Shown here: positions 1-7,049 of the stretch, piece after piece
Layout of the letters: every line of letters begins with the position of its first letter
How positions within the stretch are numbered: the first letter of the stretch is position 1
Assembly: GCF_017368455.1 (NCBI RefSeq)
Contig: NZ_JAFNJU010000003.1
Coordinates: 62,001-126,000, forward strand
DNA length: 64,000 nucleotides
Source of the DNA: Proteiniclasticum aestuarii
GTDB lineage: Bacteria > Bacillota > Clostridia > Clostridiales > Clostridiaceae
Reading direction: 5' to 3'
Program-made: the position numbers and the translations under genes
The notes under the pieces: generated by a model
The model's database searches: none
What the model was told of the DNA's origin: nothing
What the model saw: only the letters and a program-made list of their open reading frames with translations

Positions 1-1
1 T

Positions 2-421
2 GTGGCCATAGCCAATGATTTACTTGAAAGGTCAGTACCTGTTGTGTGTGTCTCAATAAATGCGCTGCTTGACAGGATAAAGGAATCCTATAGCAAGTGG
101 GGCCAGGAGGGCGAAGATACCATACTGAGAAATTTAGCCAATGCTGATCTGGTGATTATTGATGACTTAGGAACAGAGCATAAGACGGAATGGAGCATCT
201 CCAGAGTGTACAGCATCATCGATTCCAGGTATAGGAATCTCTTGCCACTGATCATAACCACAAACTTCACCATAGCGGACCTCAAGAAGAGATATGGTGA
301 TAGAACCCATGACAGGATACTTGAGATGTGCACCCCGATTCTTAATGACAAGGCAAGTCTCCGGATGGAGAAACAGCAGGTTAAGAGTAAATTGTTAAGA
401 GATTTATTGGAGGAGAAGTAA
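2..421 (+). CDS. DnaC/IstB-like phage helicase loader (C-terminal part)
   Basis: The reading frame is open at the left window edge, so this is the C-terminal 139 residues of a longer AAA+ protein. A Walker B motif (VIIDDLG) is near residue 50, followed by a sensor-1 type segment (IITTNF) and an arginine-containing segment (RTHDRILEM). This arrangement is typical of phage DnaC-like proteins that load the replicative helicase. The Walker A part is off the window. The stop codon overlaps the ATG of a short remnant of the resolvase gene (taATG), the junction expected if the resolvase originally followed directly. Confidence 0.82.
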   Translation: MAIANDLLERSVPVVCVSINALLDRIKESYSKWGQEGEDTILRNLANADLVIIDDLGTEHKTEWSISRVYSIIDSRYRNLLPLIITTNFTIADLKKRYGDRTHDRILEMCTPILNDKASLRMEKQQVKSKLLRDLLEEK

Positions 422-471
422 TGGCTAAGATTAACAGCAGAGATAAAGGTGCAGTTATTAAAACTAATTGA
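421..471 (+). pseudogene. Truncated start of a resolvase-like gene (16 codons)
   Basis: The ATG overlaps the stop of the helicase-loader gene and opens MAKINSRDKGA, then the frame diverges and stops after 16 residues. The intact nuclease gene at 1211 opens with MAKINSKQKGA. The two DNA starts are clearly related but differ at roughly nine of the first 33 bases, so this is an older or foreign copy and not a fresh duplication. It marks the left edge of an insertion or recombination event carrying the genes at 490-1111. Confidence 0.6.
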
Positions 472-489
472 GGAAAAGGGAGGACAACA

Positions 490-582
490 ATGGAATGTAT
501 GTTTAAAGATCCTAGGTTGTTTATACGAGTCATTTTGATTTTGTATTTGATCTACTTGATGTATTTGCTTATAAGAGATTAA
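490..582 (+). CDS. 30-residue hydrophobic peptide
   Basis: A short frame with an ATG seven bases after a GGGAGG ribosome-binding site encodes a 30-residue peptide. After about ten residues (MECMFKDPRL) it is one continuous hydrophobic helix rich in Ile, Leu and Tyr, ending in Arg-Asp. It converges on, and overlaps by 14 bases, the 3' end of the opposite-strand gene at 569-1111. No family is recognised. Single-helix peptides of this size in phages can be lysis, superinfection-exclusion or type I toxin-like peptides, but nothing here decides between these. Confidence 0.45.
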   Translation: MECMFKDPRLFIRVILILYLIYLMYLLIRD

Positions 583-1111
583 GACGTCTGAGAATATATG
601 CCACAATGAAAATAATAGTAATTTGAGGAATAACGTTAAGCAAGATCAAATAAACCAATTTGAGTTTTGAATCATATTGATTAGTATTTAGACGATATCT
701 GGTCGATCGAATAGGCGCACCTATTCTTTTAGAATATTTATCTAAGTGTTTTTCTACAGACCAACATACAGTCATGAAGATATCTTGATAATTCGAACGG
801 TTAGATTTTAATAACCGTTCGCAGTCTAAGCGTAAAGATGGATAATAATAAAGCGGATTCTCACTTAAAGTTGTAAGTATTTGGGATCCGTAGTATATAG
901 CTTTTTCATGAGATATAGTCTTGTATAAATCAGGTTCAATAAGTTTGAATGTTGGATGATAAATCTTTTCATACATTAGCCTAGCCGTCAAAGATTTCTC
1001 TGAAGAATTAATAGTCTGGAAAGTTACCCAAGTACTTAAAATTCCTATTATGAATACAAGCATTATGTCCAAAATATTCACTAAGTTATTTGAATCGATA
1101 GAATTATTCAT
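569..1111 (-). CDS. Unknown two-helix membrane protein, opposite-strand cargo
   Basis: The gene encodes 180 residues and has a GAGGTG ribosome-binding site seven bases before ATG. One membrane segment lies at residues 12-32 (LVNILDIMLVFIIGILST region) and a second near residues 152-174. Between them is a soluble region of about 120 residues with Tyr-rich helices (SHEKAIYYG, NPLYYYPSLRL). It is more A+T-rich than its neighbours and runs against the early phage operon, as expected of lysogeny-expressed cargo. No family is recognised. A helix-soluble-helix layout occurs in phage exclusion and abortive-infection proteins, but function is not shown. Confidence 0.7.
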   Translation of the reverse strand: MNNSIDSNNLVNILDIMLVFIIGILSTWVTFQTINSSEKSLTARLMYEKIYHPTFKLIEPDLYKTISHEKAIYYGSQILTTLSENPLYYYPSLRLDCERLLKSNRSNYQDIFMTVCWSVEKHLDKYSKRIGAPIRSTRYRLNTNQYDSKLKLVYLILLNVIPQITIIFIVAYILRRLNLL

Positions 1112-1210
1112 ATATTCACCTCATATTGATTCTATTATAACTAAATCAATAATAAAAGATAGTATAAAAACATATAAAGTCAACCAAAAGATGTTTCAGG
1201 GGAGGCAAAA

Positions 1211-1525
1211 ATGGCAAAGATTAACAGTAAGCAGAAAGGAGCCAGGGGAGAGCGCGAACTCTCCTTAAAGCTTAAAGAATATGGATATGAGACTCGAAGA
1301 GGTCAGCAATACTGCGGATCAAATGGAGATGCAGATGTGGTTGGACTTCCTGGAATCCATATCGAGTGCAAGAGAGTAGAGAGACTTAACCTCTACGATG
1401 CCATGGCGCAGAGTAAGTCAGATGCAATTAATGGTGAGGTCCCAACAATCTTTCATCGTAAGGACCGTTGTGAGTGGCTCGTGACAATGAAACTAGAAGA
1501 TTGGATCAATTTGTATAAAAAATAG
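1211..1525 (+). CDS. Holliday-junction-resolvase-like PD-(D/E)xK phage nuclease
   Basis: The 104-residue protein shows the small PD-(D/E)xK fold signature: an early Glu (GARGERELSL), then GDADVVGLPGIHIECKR containing the Asp and the E-x-K pair near residues 45-60. Phages place such nucleases (Hjc/VRR-type) beside replication genes to resolve or trim recombination intermediates. A GGGGAGG ribosome-binding site precedes the ATG. It is followed ten bases later by the PcfK-like gene. A diverged 5' fragment of the same kind of gene is found at 421-471. Confidence 0.75.
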   Translation: MAKINSKQKGARGERELSLKLKEYGYETRRGQQYCGSNGDADVVGLPGIHIECKRVERLNLYDAMAQSKSDAINGEVPTIFHRKDRCEWLVTMKLEDWINLYKK

Positions 1526-1534
1526 GAGGGAATC

Positions 1535-1993
1535 ATGGAAAAAATATCAAGGGAAATCGCTGAGATAAAGAATAACAAAGGGTTTGCTGAAGCAATAGCA
1601 GCCTACATCAATAAAAAATGTGAAAAGAATCATGTATTCCAAGAAAGGGTAAACCTTGAAGAGAAGAAGCTGGAAGAATGCCTCAAGTACATCATGAGCG
1701 AAGTAAAGAAAGCGAGTGGTGGCGCTATATCAGTAGCAGCTACAGACAAGGAAGTCTTCAAACTGGTGGATGATTACTACACCAAGGATCACTCTGAAAT
1801 CAAGATTGATGAGGGAGTGCAAGCTAGGGCACAGGCACCAGCTGAAAAGAAAGAAGAAACCTATGCAAAGGGTGATCCGCCAGAAAAGGTGGAAGTTAAG
1901 AAGCCTGAAAAGAAGAGCATACTGACTAAAAAGGTCAAGGAAAGAGATCCGCTCATTGACAACCAGGTATCCGTATTCGACCTTCTAGGGTGA
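1535..1993 (+). CDS. PcfK-like protein, AcrIIA9 family candidate (Cas9 inhibitor)
   Basis: The 152-residue protein has the PcfK pattern. The N-terminal domain begins near NNKGFAEAIAAYINKKC, continues through the LEECLKYIMSEVKKA segment and an acidic VFKLVDDYY helix, then passes into a Lys/Glu/Pro-rich linker and ends with a short QVSVFDLLG tail. From memory, the PcfK family (PF14058) contains AcrIIA9, an experimentally described inhibitor of type II-A Cas9, with the same layout. It overlaps the PcfJ-like gene by four bases, as in PcfJ/PcfK pairs. Family membership is well supported; anti-Cas9 activity is inference. The tail also resembles a beta-clamp-binding pentapeptide (QVSVF). Confidence 0.75.
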   Translation: MEKISREIAEIKNNKGFAEAIAAYINKKCEKNHVFQERVNLEEKKLEECLKYIMSEVKKASGGAISVAATDKEVFKLVDDYYTKDHSEIKIDEGVQARAQAPAEKKEETYAKGDPPEKVEVKKPEKKSILTKKVKERDPLIDNQVSVFDLLG

Positions 1994-3837
1994 CGGCCAT
2001 GGACAAGAAAATACTAAAAGGAATACCTGTCAGTAAATTCGACATAGGTGGGATAGCAGCACTCACTAATCTAAAACTTACGTATTTTATCAATGCTTAC
2101 GTACGTAAGAAGATACTGATTTTAGATATCTATGATACATCCAATGAACTTGAGTTCAGGATATTCCAGACTAAAAAAGAATTCATAACGCTCGAGGGGA
2201 ACAAGTGGAGACAATCAATGCTGATCAATCTGATCAATCACTATCCATACCCAACCTATTTAGCTTCAAAGGATTCCGAGAAAGTTATTCAAGAGTATTT
2301 AGGCACCGAAGAAGGTGCCCTGGATGCCATCAAATCGACCCAGGAGCGCATTAGAAAGGCTCAGTTAGATAATAAGCATAAGCATGAACTCGACTTGATA
2401 GATGCCGCCATGAAGCCTGTGAGGGATGTGCCAAAAGATTTTGAGAAGTGGCTGAATGATGAAGTGCTCCTTGAATCTCGATACATCATCTACGAGTACA
2501 AGAAGAAAGCAATAATGCCAGGACGATGTACTCACTGTAAATCCGATGTGATGGTGTATAAGCCTAAGCATAATCTTCCTGGTATATGTCCAAACTGCAA
2601 AAGCAGAGTGATATTTAAATCATGGGGTAAGTTCAATAATGTGCAAGATCATGGAATTGCTCAGCTGGTGCAGAAACATCCGGACGGTGTCATTGTAAGA
2701 GAATTTACAGTGATGAAGACATACACCCGAAATCACTCAGTTCTTTCTTATACCGAAAGAAACAGATCGGTTATAGGTAAGGAGACAAATCATTATGCAT
2801 GGGATGTATTCAAACAAACTGGACCTACAAGATGGTGCAATAGCAGATACTGGAACATTGATATAGGGCCTATTTACACAAGGAACTTGAAGAGAGAGCT
2901 TAAAGGAACTGAGTTCCAATATTCCGGACTAATGGAAATGATTAAGTCAGGGCACCAGTTTAGAGCAATGGAATATTTAGAGAAGTATAAGAATGGACCG
3001 GCACTTGAATACATGTCAAAACTGAAATTATTCAATCTGGTGAAGGTGGTTGTGGGTACTTCATATTCAAAAACTGGAGTAAATCTCAACGGAAATAACC
3101 CCTTAGATGTATTGAAGATCAACAAGAAAAATCTTAACAGAGCAATCAGTATTGATGCTAACTACAGTGAACTGCAGCTTCTCCAACTATCAGAATCTTT
3201 AGGTGTCCATGTTCCGGATGATCTTATTCAGGAAATAGCAAAAGATTATGCATATCACCTGGAAGATTTCCTGGAACTCTCAAAACTATCGACGATACAC
3301 CAGCTGATGAAATACCTCAAGAAGAAGAATGTAAGATTCAGCGATTATCGTGACTACATCAGCATGGCCAAGAAGCTCAATTGGAACATCACTGATAGCT
3401 TTATCTTATTTCCTCGTCACTTTAAGCAGGCTCATGATCAGGCGCAATCGCTGGTAAAGGTTAAAGAGAGCTATGCTGAAAATCTGATCATCAAGAAAAT
3501 GTATGAGGACCTCAACAAGCAGCTGTCATTTAGTTCTGAAGATTACTCAATAAGACTTCCAATGTCAGCGAAAGAGATAATTAGGGAAGGGCATGAACTG
3601 CATCATTGTGTAGGAAACTACATTCAAAGCGTGGCCAAGGGTAAGACATTGATATTGCTTATCAGGAAGAAAGCAAATCCTTTCAGTCCGTACTATACGC
3701 TTGAGCTTGACCCCAAAGAAAAAAGTATTAAACAGGTAAGAGGCAAAAGTAACTGCAATCCGGATGAGGATATCAATAAGCTGCTTGAAAATTATAAGAA
3801 AAACATTGATCAAATCAAAGTAAACATAGCATGTTAG
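1990..3837 (+). CDS. PcfJ-like protein
   Basis: This 615-residue protein follows the PcfK-like gene with a four-base overlap, probably by translational coupling. Two Cys pairs near residues 180 and 200 (CTHCKSD and CPNCKS) form a probable zinc ribbon. The C-terminal part carries the PcfJ signature near residue 534 (GHELHHCVGNYI), followed by a segment about calls to read or bind nucleic acid that ends in QVRGKSN. PcfJ was named from a conjugative plasmid, and homologues are common in phages and other mobile elements of Firmicutes. Its biochemical role is unknown. The His/Cys signature suggests metal or nucleic-acid binding, which is inference. Confidence 0.8.
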   Translation: MTAMDKKILKGIPVSKFDIGGIAALTNLKLTYFINAYVRKKILILDIYDTSNELEFRIFQTKKEFITLEGNKWRQSMLINLINHYPYPTYLASKDSEKVIQEYLGTEEGALDAIKSTQERIRKAQLDNKHKHELDLIDAAMKPVRDVPKDFEKWLNDEVLLESRYIIYEYKKKAIMPGRCTHCKSDVMVYKPKHNLPGICPNCKSRVIFKSWGKFNNVQDHGIAQLVQKHPDGVIVREFTVMKTYTRNHSVLSYTERNRSVIGKETNHYAWDVFKQTGPTRWCNSRYWNIDIGPIYTRNLKRELKGTEFQYSGLMEMIKSGHQFRAMEYLEKYKNGPALEYMSKLKLFNLVKVVVGTSYSKTGVNLNGNNPLDVLKINKKNLNRAISIDANYSELQLLQLSESLGVHVPDDLIQEIAKDYAYHLEDFLELSKLSTIHQLMKYLKKKNVRFSDYRDYISMAKKLNWNITDSFILFPRHFKQAHDQAQSLVKVKESYAENLIIKKMYEDLNKQLSFSSEDYSIRLPMSAKEIIREGHELHHCVGNYIQSVAKGKTLILLIRKKANPFSPYYTLELDPKEKSIKQVRGKSNCNPDEDINKLLENYKKNIDQIKVNIAC

Positions 3838-3847
3838 GAGGAAAAGA

Positions 3848-4042
3848 ATGAAATTCAATCACACAGATACTTTGAAGATCATATGGGGTGACGGAATAAA
3901 GACTGCAAGACCTGCTAATGGGTGGGATGGAATAACAACTGATTCAGACAAAATAAAGGTCATTCTTGAAGGTGATACTTCACACAATCCAGTAACGATT
4001 AGTATAAATAAAATAATAAGTGTAAAGGAGGTGCAGGAATGA
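3848..4042 (+). CDS. Small phage protein, unknown
   Basis: The gene encodes 64 residues with an AGGAGG ribosome-binding site seven bases before ATG. The protein appears to be a small beta-rich fold (TLKIIWGDGIKTARP, IKVILEGDTSHNPVTISI) with no membrane segment. Its last codons (VKEVQE) overlap the start of the HNH gene. The stop-start junction is nearly identical to that at 4389, suggesting repeated cassette joins. No family is recognised. Confidence 0.6.
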   Translation: MKFNHTDTLKIIWGDGIKTARPANGWDGITTDSDKIKVILEGDTSHNPVTISINKIISVKEVQE

Positions 4043-4392
4043 AAAAGTCCATAAGAGAAGCTGTTTACCGTAAATACAATGGACACTGTGCTTATTGTGG
4101 AAAGGATATTGAATACGAGGATATGCAGGTAGATCACCAATTACCAAAAATGTTTGAAGAGATACACGAAATGTGGAAAGAACAAGTAAACAGTTTTGAA
4201 AACTTATTTCCGGCTTGCAGACGATGCAACCACTATAAGAGGGCGATGAATCTAGATCATTTCAGAGATTACATGCTGAAATTACACGAAAGAATAGAGA
4301 AGGATTATGTCGCAAAAGTGGCTATCGACTACGGAATAGTCACTATAAAACCTTTTGATGGAAAGTTCTATTTTGAGGAGGTGCAGGAATGA
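4039..4392 (+). CDS. HNH endonuclease
   Basis: The 117-residue protein has the complete HNH core: a zinc knuckle CAYCG at residues 17-21, the catalytic region VDHQLPK near residue 33, and the FENLFPACRRCN segment near residue 52 with the second Cys pair and Asn. HNH enzymes nick or cleave DNA. In phages they often sit next to the terminase and help packaging, but this one is 2.5 kb upstream in the early accessory block, so a role in recombination or as a free-standing nuclease is equally possible. It overlaps both neighbours by four bases. Confidence 0.85.
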   Translation: MKKSIREAVYRKYNGHCAYCGKDIEYEDMQVDHQLPKMFEEIHEMWKEQVNSFENLFPACRRCNHYKRAMNLDHFRDYMLKLHERIEKDYVAKVAIDYGIVTIKPFDGKFYFEEVQE

Positions 4393-4685
4393 AACCAGAA
4401 GAAGTAATAAGAGCTCTTGAGGTATTAAGAGATATTGACATAAACTACCCACCAACGCAACAAGACGAAGCGGATGTCGAAGGAACAATAGAACTAGCCA
4501 TCCAAGCTCTTGAAAAGCAGATAGAAAAGAAGGTCAAAAACATTCGGTTTTCAAGAGATTACGAACTTGCAGAACATAACATCATGGAAGGTGAATGCCC
4601 TGATTGCGGAGAGACGGTGACAGGCAGCTATCTTGGAAATTACTGTGGCAGCTGTGGAGTTGCTCTTAATTGGGAGTGGAAATGA
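4389..4685 (+). CDS. Zinc-ribbon phage protein, unknown
   Basis: The gene encodes 98 residues. The N-terminal half is helical (EEVIRALEVLRDIDINY, IELAIQALEKQ); the C-terminal half is a clear zinc ribbon (CPDCGETVTGSYLGNYCGSC). Many Firmicutes prophages carry such proteins between replication and packaging genes, with no known role. The ATG follows GGAGGTGCAGGA, the same junction used by the HNH gene, and overlaps its stop. Confidence 0.7.
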   Translation: MKPEEVIRALEVLRDIDINYPPTQQDEADVEGTIELAIQALEKQIEKKVKNIRFSRDYELAEHNIMEGECPDCGETVTGSYLGNYCGSCGVALNWEWK

Positions 4686-4807
4686 AGATGAAGCGAAAAA
4701 TAAAGAAGAAATACAGGTACACAAAGCCTGTGAAGCCACTGGTCATCAAGGGTATCATCTGTACATGGAACTTTACTACTACTGGCAGACTATTCGTGGA
4801 GGGATGA
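4682..4807 (+). CDS. Small basic protein, 41 residues
   Basis: An ATGA overlap links this frame to the zinc-ribbon gene before it, and its end touches the next ribosome-binding site. The peptide starts with a very basic run (MKMKRKIKKKYRY) and ends with a short hydrophobic/Thr-rich part. No family is recognised. Overlap at both ends and the lack of any other gene in this gap favour a real gene, possibly a nucleic-acid-binding peptide. Confidence 0.45.
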   Translation: MKMKRKIKKKYRYTKPVKPLVIKGIICTWNFTTTGRLFVEG

Positions 4808-4809
4808 AG

Positions 4810-4956
4810 ATGAGTAAATATTGGATGAACATTGAACACAAGGACTCAACCCATGGTGAGGTCAAGATCTTCACTACCGCAAAAGAGGCACTTGATTACA
4901 AACGTAAGATGAGAGGTCAGGGTTGCAAAGTAGAAATCAGGAGGGTGAAAGCATGA
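4810..4956 (+). CDS. Small phage protein, 48 residues
   Basis: This start is chosen because GGAGG lies seven bases before the ATG; longer in-frame starts upstream lack a site and would cover the 41-residue gene. The protein (MSKYWMNIEHKDS...) looks like a small alpha/beta domain of the type that binds a partner or metal and ends VEIRRVKA. It overlaps the next gene by four bases. No function is recognised. Confidence 0.5.
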   Translation: MSKYWMNIEHKDSTHGEVKIFTTAKEALDYKRKMRGQGCKVEIRRVKA

Positions 4957-5759
4957 TCATACAGAAGATACTTGAATACACGGAACATGAAACCAAGGAG
5001 ATATACAGGTTGATTATAGATAAATTCGACGAAGGTTGGGAACTCACCCGACAAGAGATGGAGAGACTGGTGGATCTAATTGAGAGGTCCCTCGAGAATG
5101 ATAAACGGCCAACGTTTAAAGCATCTGGTACATTGTTACTCTCCGGTGACAACGTAAAGATAAATAGAGAGCTCTTCAGCTCTTTGACCGGGGAATCAGT
5201 CATAGACCCATATCTCAAACAAGATGAAGATCATTCAGAAGATTGCCCGGATATGGAACCTGAAGTGATATGCGAGAATGGAGCCTGCAGTCTGGTCATA
5301 GAAGAAGAACCACCACCTGTTATCAGCAAATCCATGGGAGCGGGGCTTATCGAGAAGGAACCTGAAGTGGAATCTTACGAAAATCTTACGAAATCGGAGG
5401 AGAAATCGAAAGAAAGAAAGAAACCAGGGCGCAAAACCAATAGGGATTATTCGAAGTACATCGGAATGTTTGTTGCTGGTAATACTAAAAATGAGATCAT
5501 TCAAGATATGGTAGCAGATTGGGGCATTACTGAAGGATCAGCCAATAGTTATTATTTTTCAAAGGTTAAACCTGAAGGGGAACTCAAACAAGCAGAAGCA
5601 AAAGATAGAACCAATGAGAAAGAAAAGAAAAAACTTGCAGACCATCTTGAAAAAAAGATTCAGGTGATACCGCCAGCGACCTTCGAAAAACCCAAGGATG
5701 GGAAATTCTTTTCAGATAAGGACAGAGAGCGTATCCAGAAGCAAGTAGGGATAAAATAA
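4953..5759 (+). CDS. Phage protein with helix-turn-helix-like C-terminal region, unknown
   Basis: The gene encodes 268 residues; the start at 4953 follows AGGAGGGTGAAAGC. The N-terminal helical domain (about residues 1-80) is followed by an acidic, Pro/Glu-rich linker. A basic hinge (KKPGRKTN, AT-hook-like) near residue 160 comes next, then a segment resembling a helix-turn-helix of the kind that reads repeat DNA (YIGMFVAGNTKNEIIQ ... WGITEGSANSY), and a Lys-rich coiled tail. The position just before the late regulator suggests a DNA-binding control or replication role, which is inference. Confidence 0.55.
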   Translation: MIIQKILEYTEHETKEIYRLIIDKFDEGWELTRQEMERLVDLIERSLENDKRPTFKASGTLLLSGDNVKINRELFSSLTGESVIDPYLKQDEDHSEDCPDMEPEVICENGACSLVIEEEPPPVISKSMGAGLIEKEPEVESYENLTKSEEKSKERKKPGRKTNRDYSKYIGMFVAGNTKNEIIQDMVADWGITEGSANSYYFSKVKPEGELKQAEAKDRTNEKEKKKLADHLEKKIQVIPPATFEKPKDGKFFSDKDRERIQKQVGIK

Positions 5760-5769
5760 GGGGGAACGC

Positions 5770-6204
5770 ATGACTAGACAAGAGCTCGAACAGTATCCTT
5801 CACTACTCAAAGAAATTGAATATCTTAAAAGCAAAGCAAGGCAAGTGGAGAATGATCACAAAGCTTTCATGGCGGCTGATACAGTTTATGGATCCACTGA
5901 GAACAACCCACAAAATCGGACTATCACTATACACGGGATTGACTGGATAGCATATGATCGCAAGGTGAACAAGTACATCAAAAAACTAAGAGAAGCGGTA
6001 GATAAAGCATCCACCCTTCAGCTGGAGATTGAGGAGTTCATCAGGCTCATTCCGGACAGCTGCACAAGAACAATCTTCAGGATGCGATACCTGGACAATA
6101 AGCAGTTTCATCAGATTGCGATGGAACTTAAGTTAGGTGGGGAATCGACACCTCGCATGAGACACAATAGATATCTTGATAATTATTTTCTTATGTGCGA
6201 TTAG
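5770..6204 (+). CDS. ArpU/RinA-like late-gene transcription regulator
   Basis: The 144-residue protein has an N-terminal coiled helix (YLKSKARQVENDHKAF) and a C-terminal sigma-region-4-like helix-turn-helix (LIPDSCTRTIFRMRYLDN...FHQIAMEL), as in phage late activators that switch on the packaging and structural operon. It sits directly upstream of a terminator and the terminase genes, the expected place. The family is recognised by pattern; the precise subfamily (ArpU, RinA or DUF1492) is uncertain. Confidence 0.7.
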   Translation: MTRQELEQYPSLLKEIEYLKSKARQVENDHKAFMAADTVYGSTENNPQNRTITIHGIDWIAYDRKVNKYIKKLREAVDKASTLQLEIEEFIRLIPDSCTRTIFRMRYLDNKQFHQIAMELKLGGESTPRMRHNRYLDNYFLMCD

Positions 6205-6265
6205 TGCGGAAATACTATGTTATGCTATGTATAAGTGATTCTATAGATTCTCCCCTTGGTATAAG

Positions 6266-6293
6266 AAACCCTGGCTTAACAGCTGGGGTTTTT
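6266..6293 (+). terminator. Intrinsic terminator after the late regulator
   Basis: An 11-bp stem (two G-U pairs, four-base loop) followed by TTTTT ends the early operon before the terminase block. Confidence 0.75.
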
Positions 6294-6337
6294 ACTTTGC
6301 TCTTTTATGGGAGGGGGGATATAGGGGGGTGGGTGTT

Positions 6338-6541
6338 ATGTATCAAGTCTTTATTTGTAATAAGTGTAGAAAAGAGTTTATAGCACTTACTGAGTGCATT
6401 AATAATAACTCTGGTTACATGTCATGTGCTTATTGTGGGTGCAGAGGCATCAAGAGAATCGGAAAGTTTAATGATCTTAATAAGTGCATGGAACATAGTA
6501 GCTATATACGTGAGAATGGAGCAATCAAACAGAAGAGATGA
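6338..6541 (+). CDS. Small zinc-finger-like phage protein
   Basis: The 67-residue protein has two Cys pairs, CNKC near residue 7 and CAYCGC near residue 29, consistent with a small zinc ribbon. An unusual G-rich leader (GGGGGGTGGGTGTT) precedes the ATG; a GTG three codons upstream is an alternative start. It is the first gene of the late operon, just before terminase, where small zinc proteins of unknown function are common. Confidence 0.6.
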   Translation: MYQVFICNKCRKEFIALTECINNNSGYMSCAYCGCRGIKRIGKFNDLNKCMEHSSYIRENGAIKQKR

Positions 6542-6555
6542 AGGAGGTGGCATGA

Positions 6556-7035
6556 ATGGCTAAAATGACAGAAGCTCAAAAAAGATTTGCTGATGAATAC
6601 TTAATAGACCTTAATGCCACTAGAGCTTATAAGACGGCTTATCCTAGTGTTAAGAAGGACTCGACAGCAGCAGCAGCAGGAACGAGACTGTTAAGAAATG
6701 TTAATGTCCTCGCGTACGTGGAAGAACGGATGAAACAACTTGAAGATCAGGCCATAGCCAAACAGGAGGAAGTCCTCAAGTACCTCACATCAGTAATGCG
6801 AGGCGAATGTAAAGAAGAGACCCTTAGAGGCATCGGTGAAGGAGCGCAGAGGATTGATGACATTGATGTATCAGCTAAGGACAGGCTCAAGGCTGCTGAG
6901 CTTTTAGGTAAGCGCTACAGCATGTGGACAGACAAGAAAGAGGTCAAAGCGACATTTGAAGGTGTATCAAAGCTTGATAAGATCATCGAGCAGCTTACAG
7001 ATGATGATGAAGAGATCACTGAAGATGACCTGTAG
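6556..7035 (+). CDS. terS: Terminase small subunit
   Basis: The 159-residue protein opens with the Terminase_2 pattern (LTEAQKRFADEYL-type helix, NATRAYKTAYP, then an Ala-rich helix and NVNVLAYVEERM). This N-terminal helix-turn-helix binds the packaging site of phage DNA. The middle is the oligomerisation helix and the acidic tail (TDDDEEITEDDL) contacts the large subunit. The terminase large subunit follows 14 bases later. Confidence 0.9.
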   Translation: MAKMTEAQKRFADEYLIDLNATRAYKTAYPSVKKDSTAAAAGTRLLRNVNVLAYVEERMKQLEDQAIAKQEEVLKYLTSVMRGECKEETLRGIGEGAQRIDDIDVSAKDRLKAAELLGKRYSMWTDKKEVKATFEGVSKLDKIIEQLTDDDEEITEDDL

Positions 7036-7049
7036 GCAGGTGATTAGAT

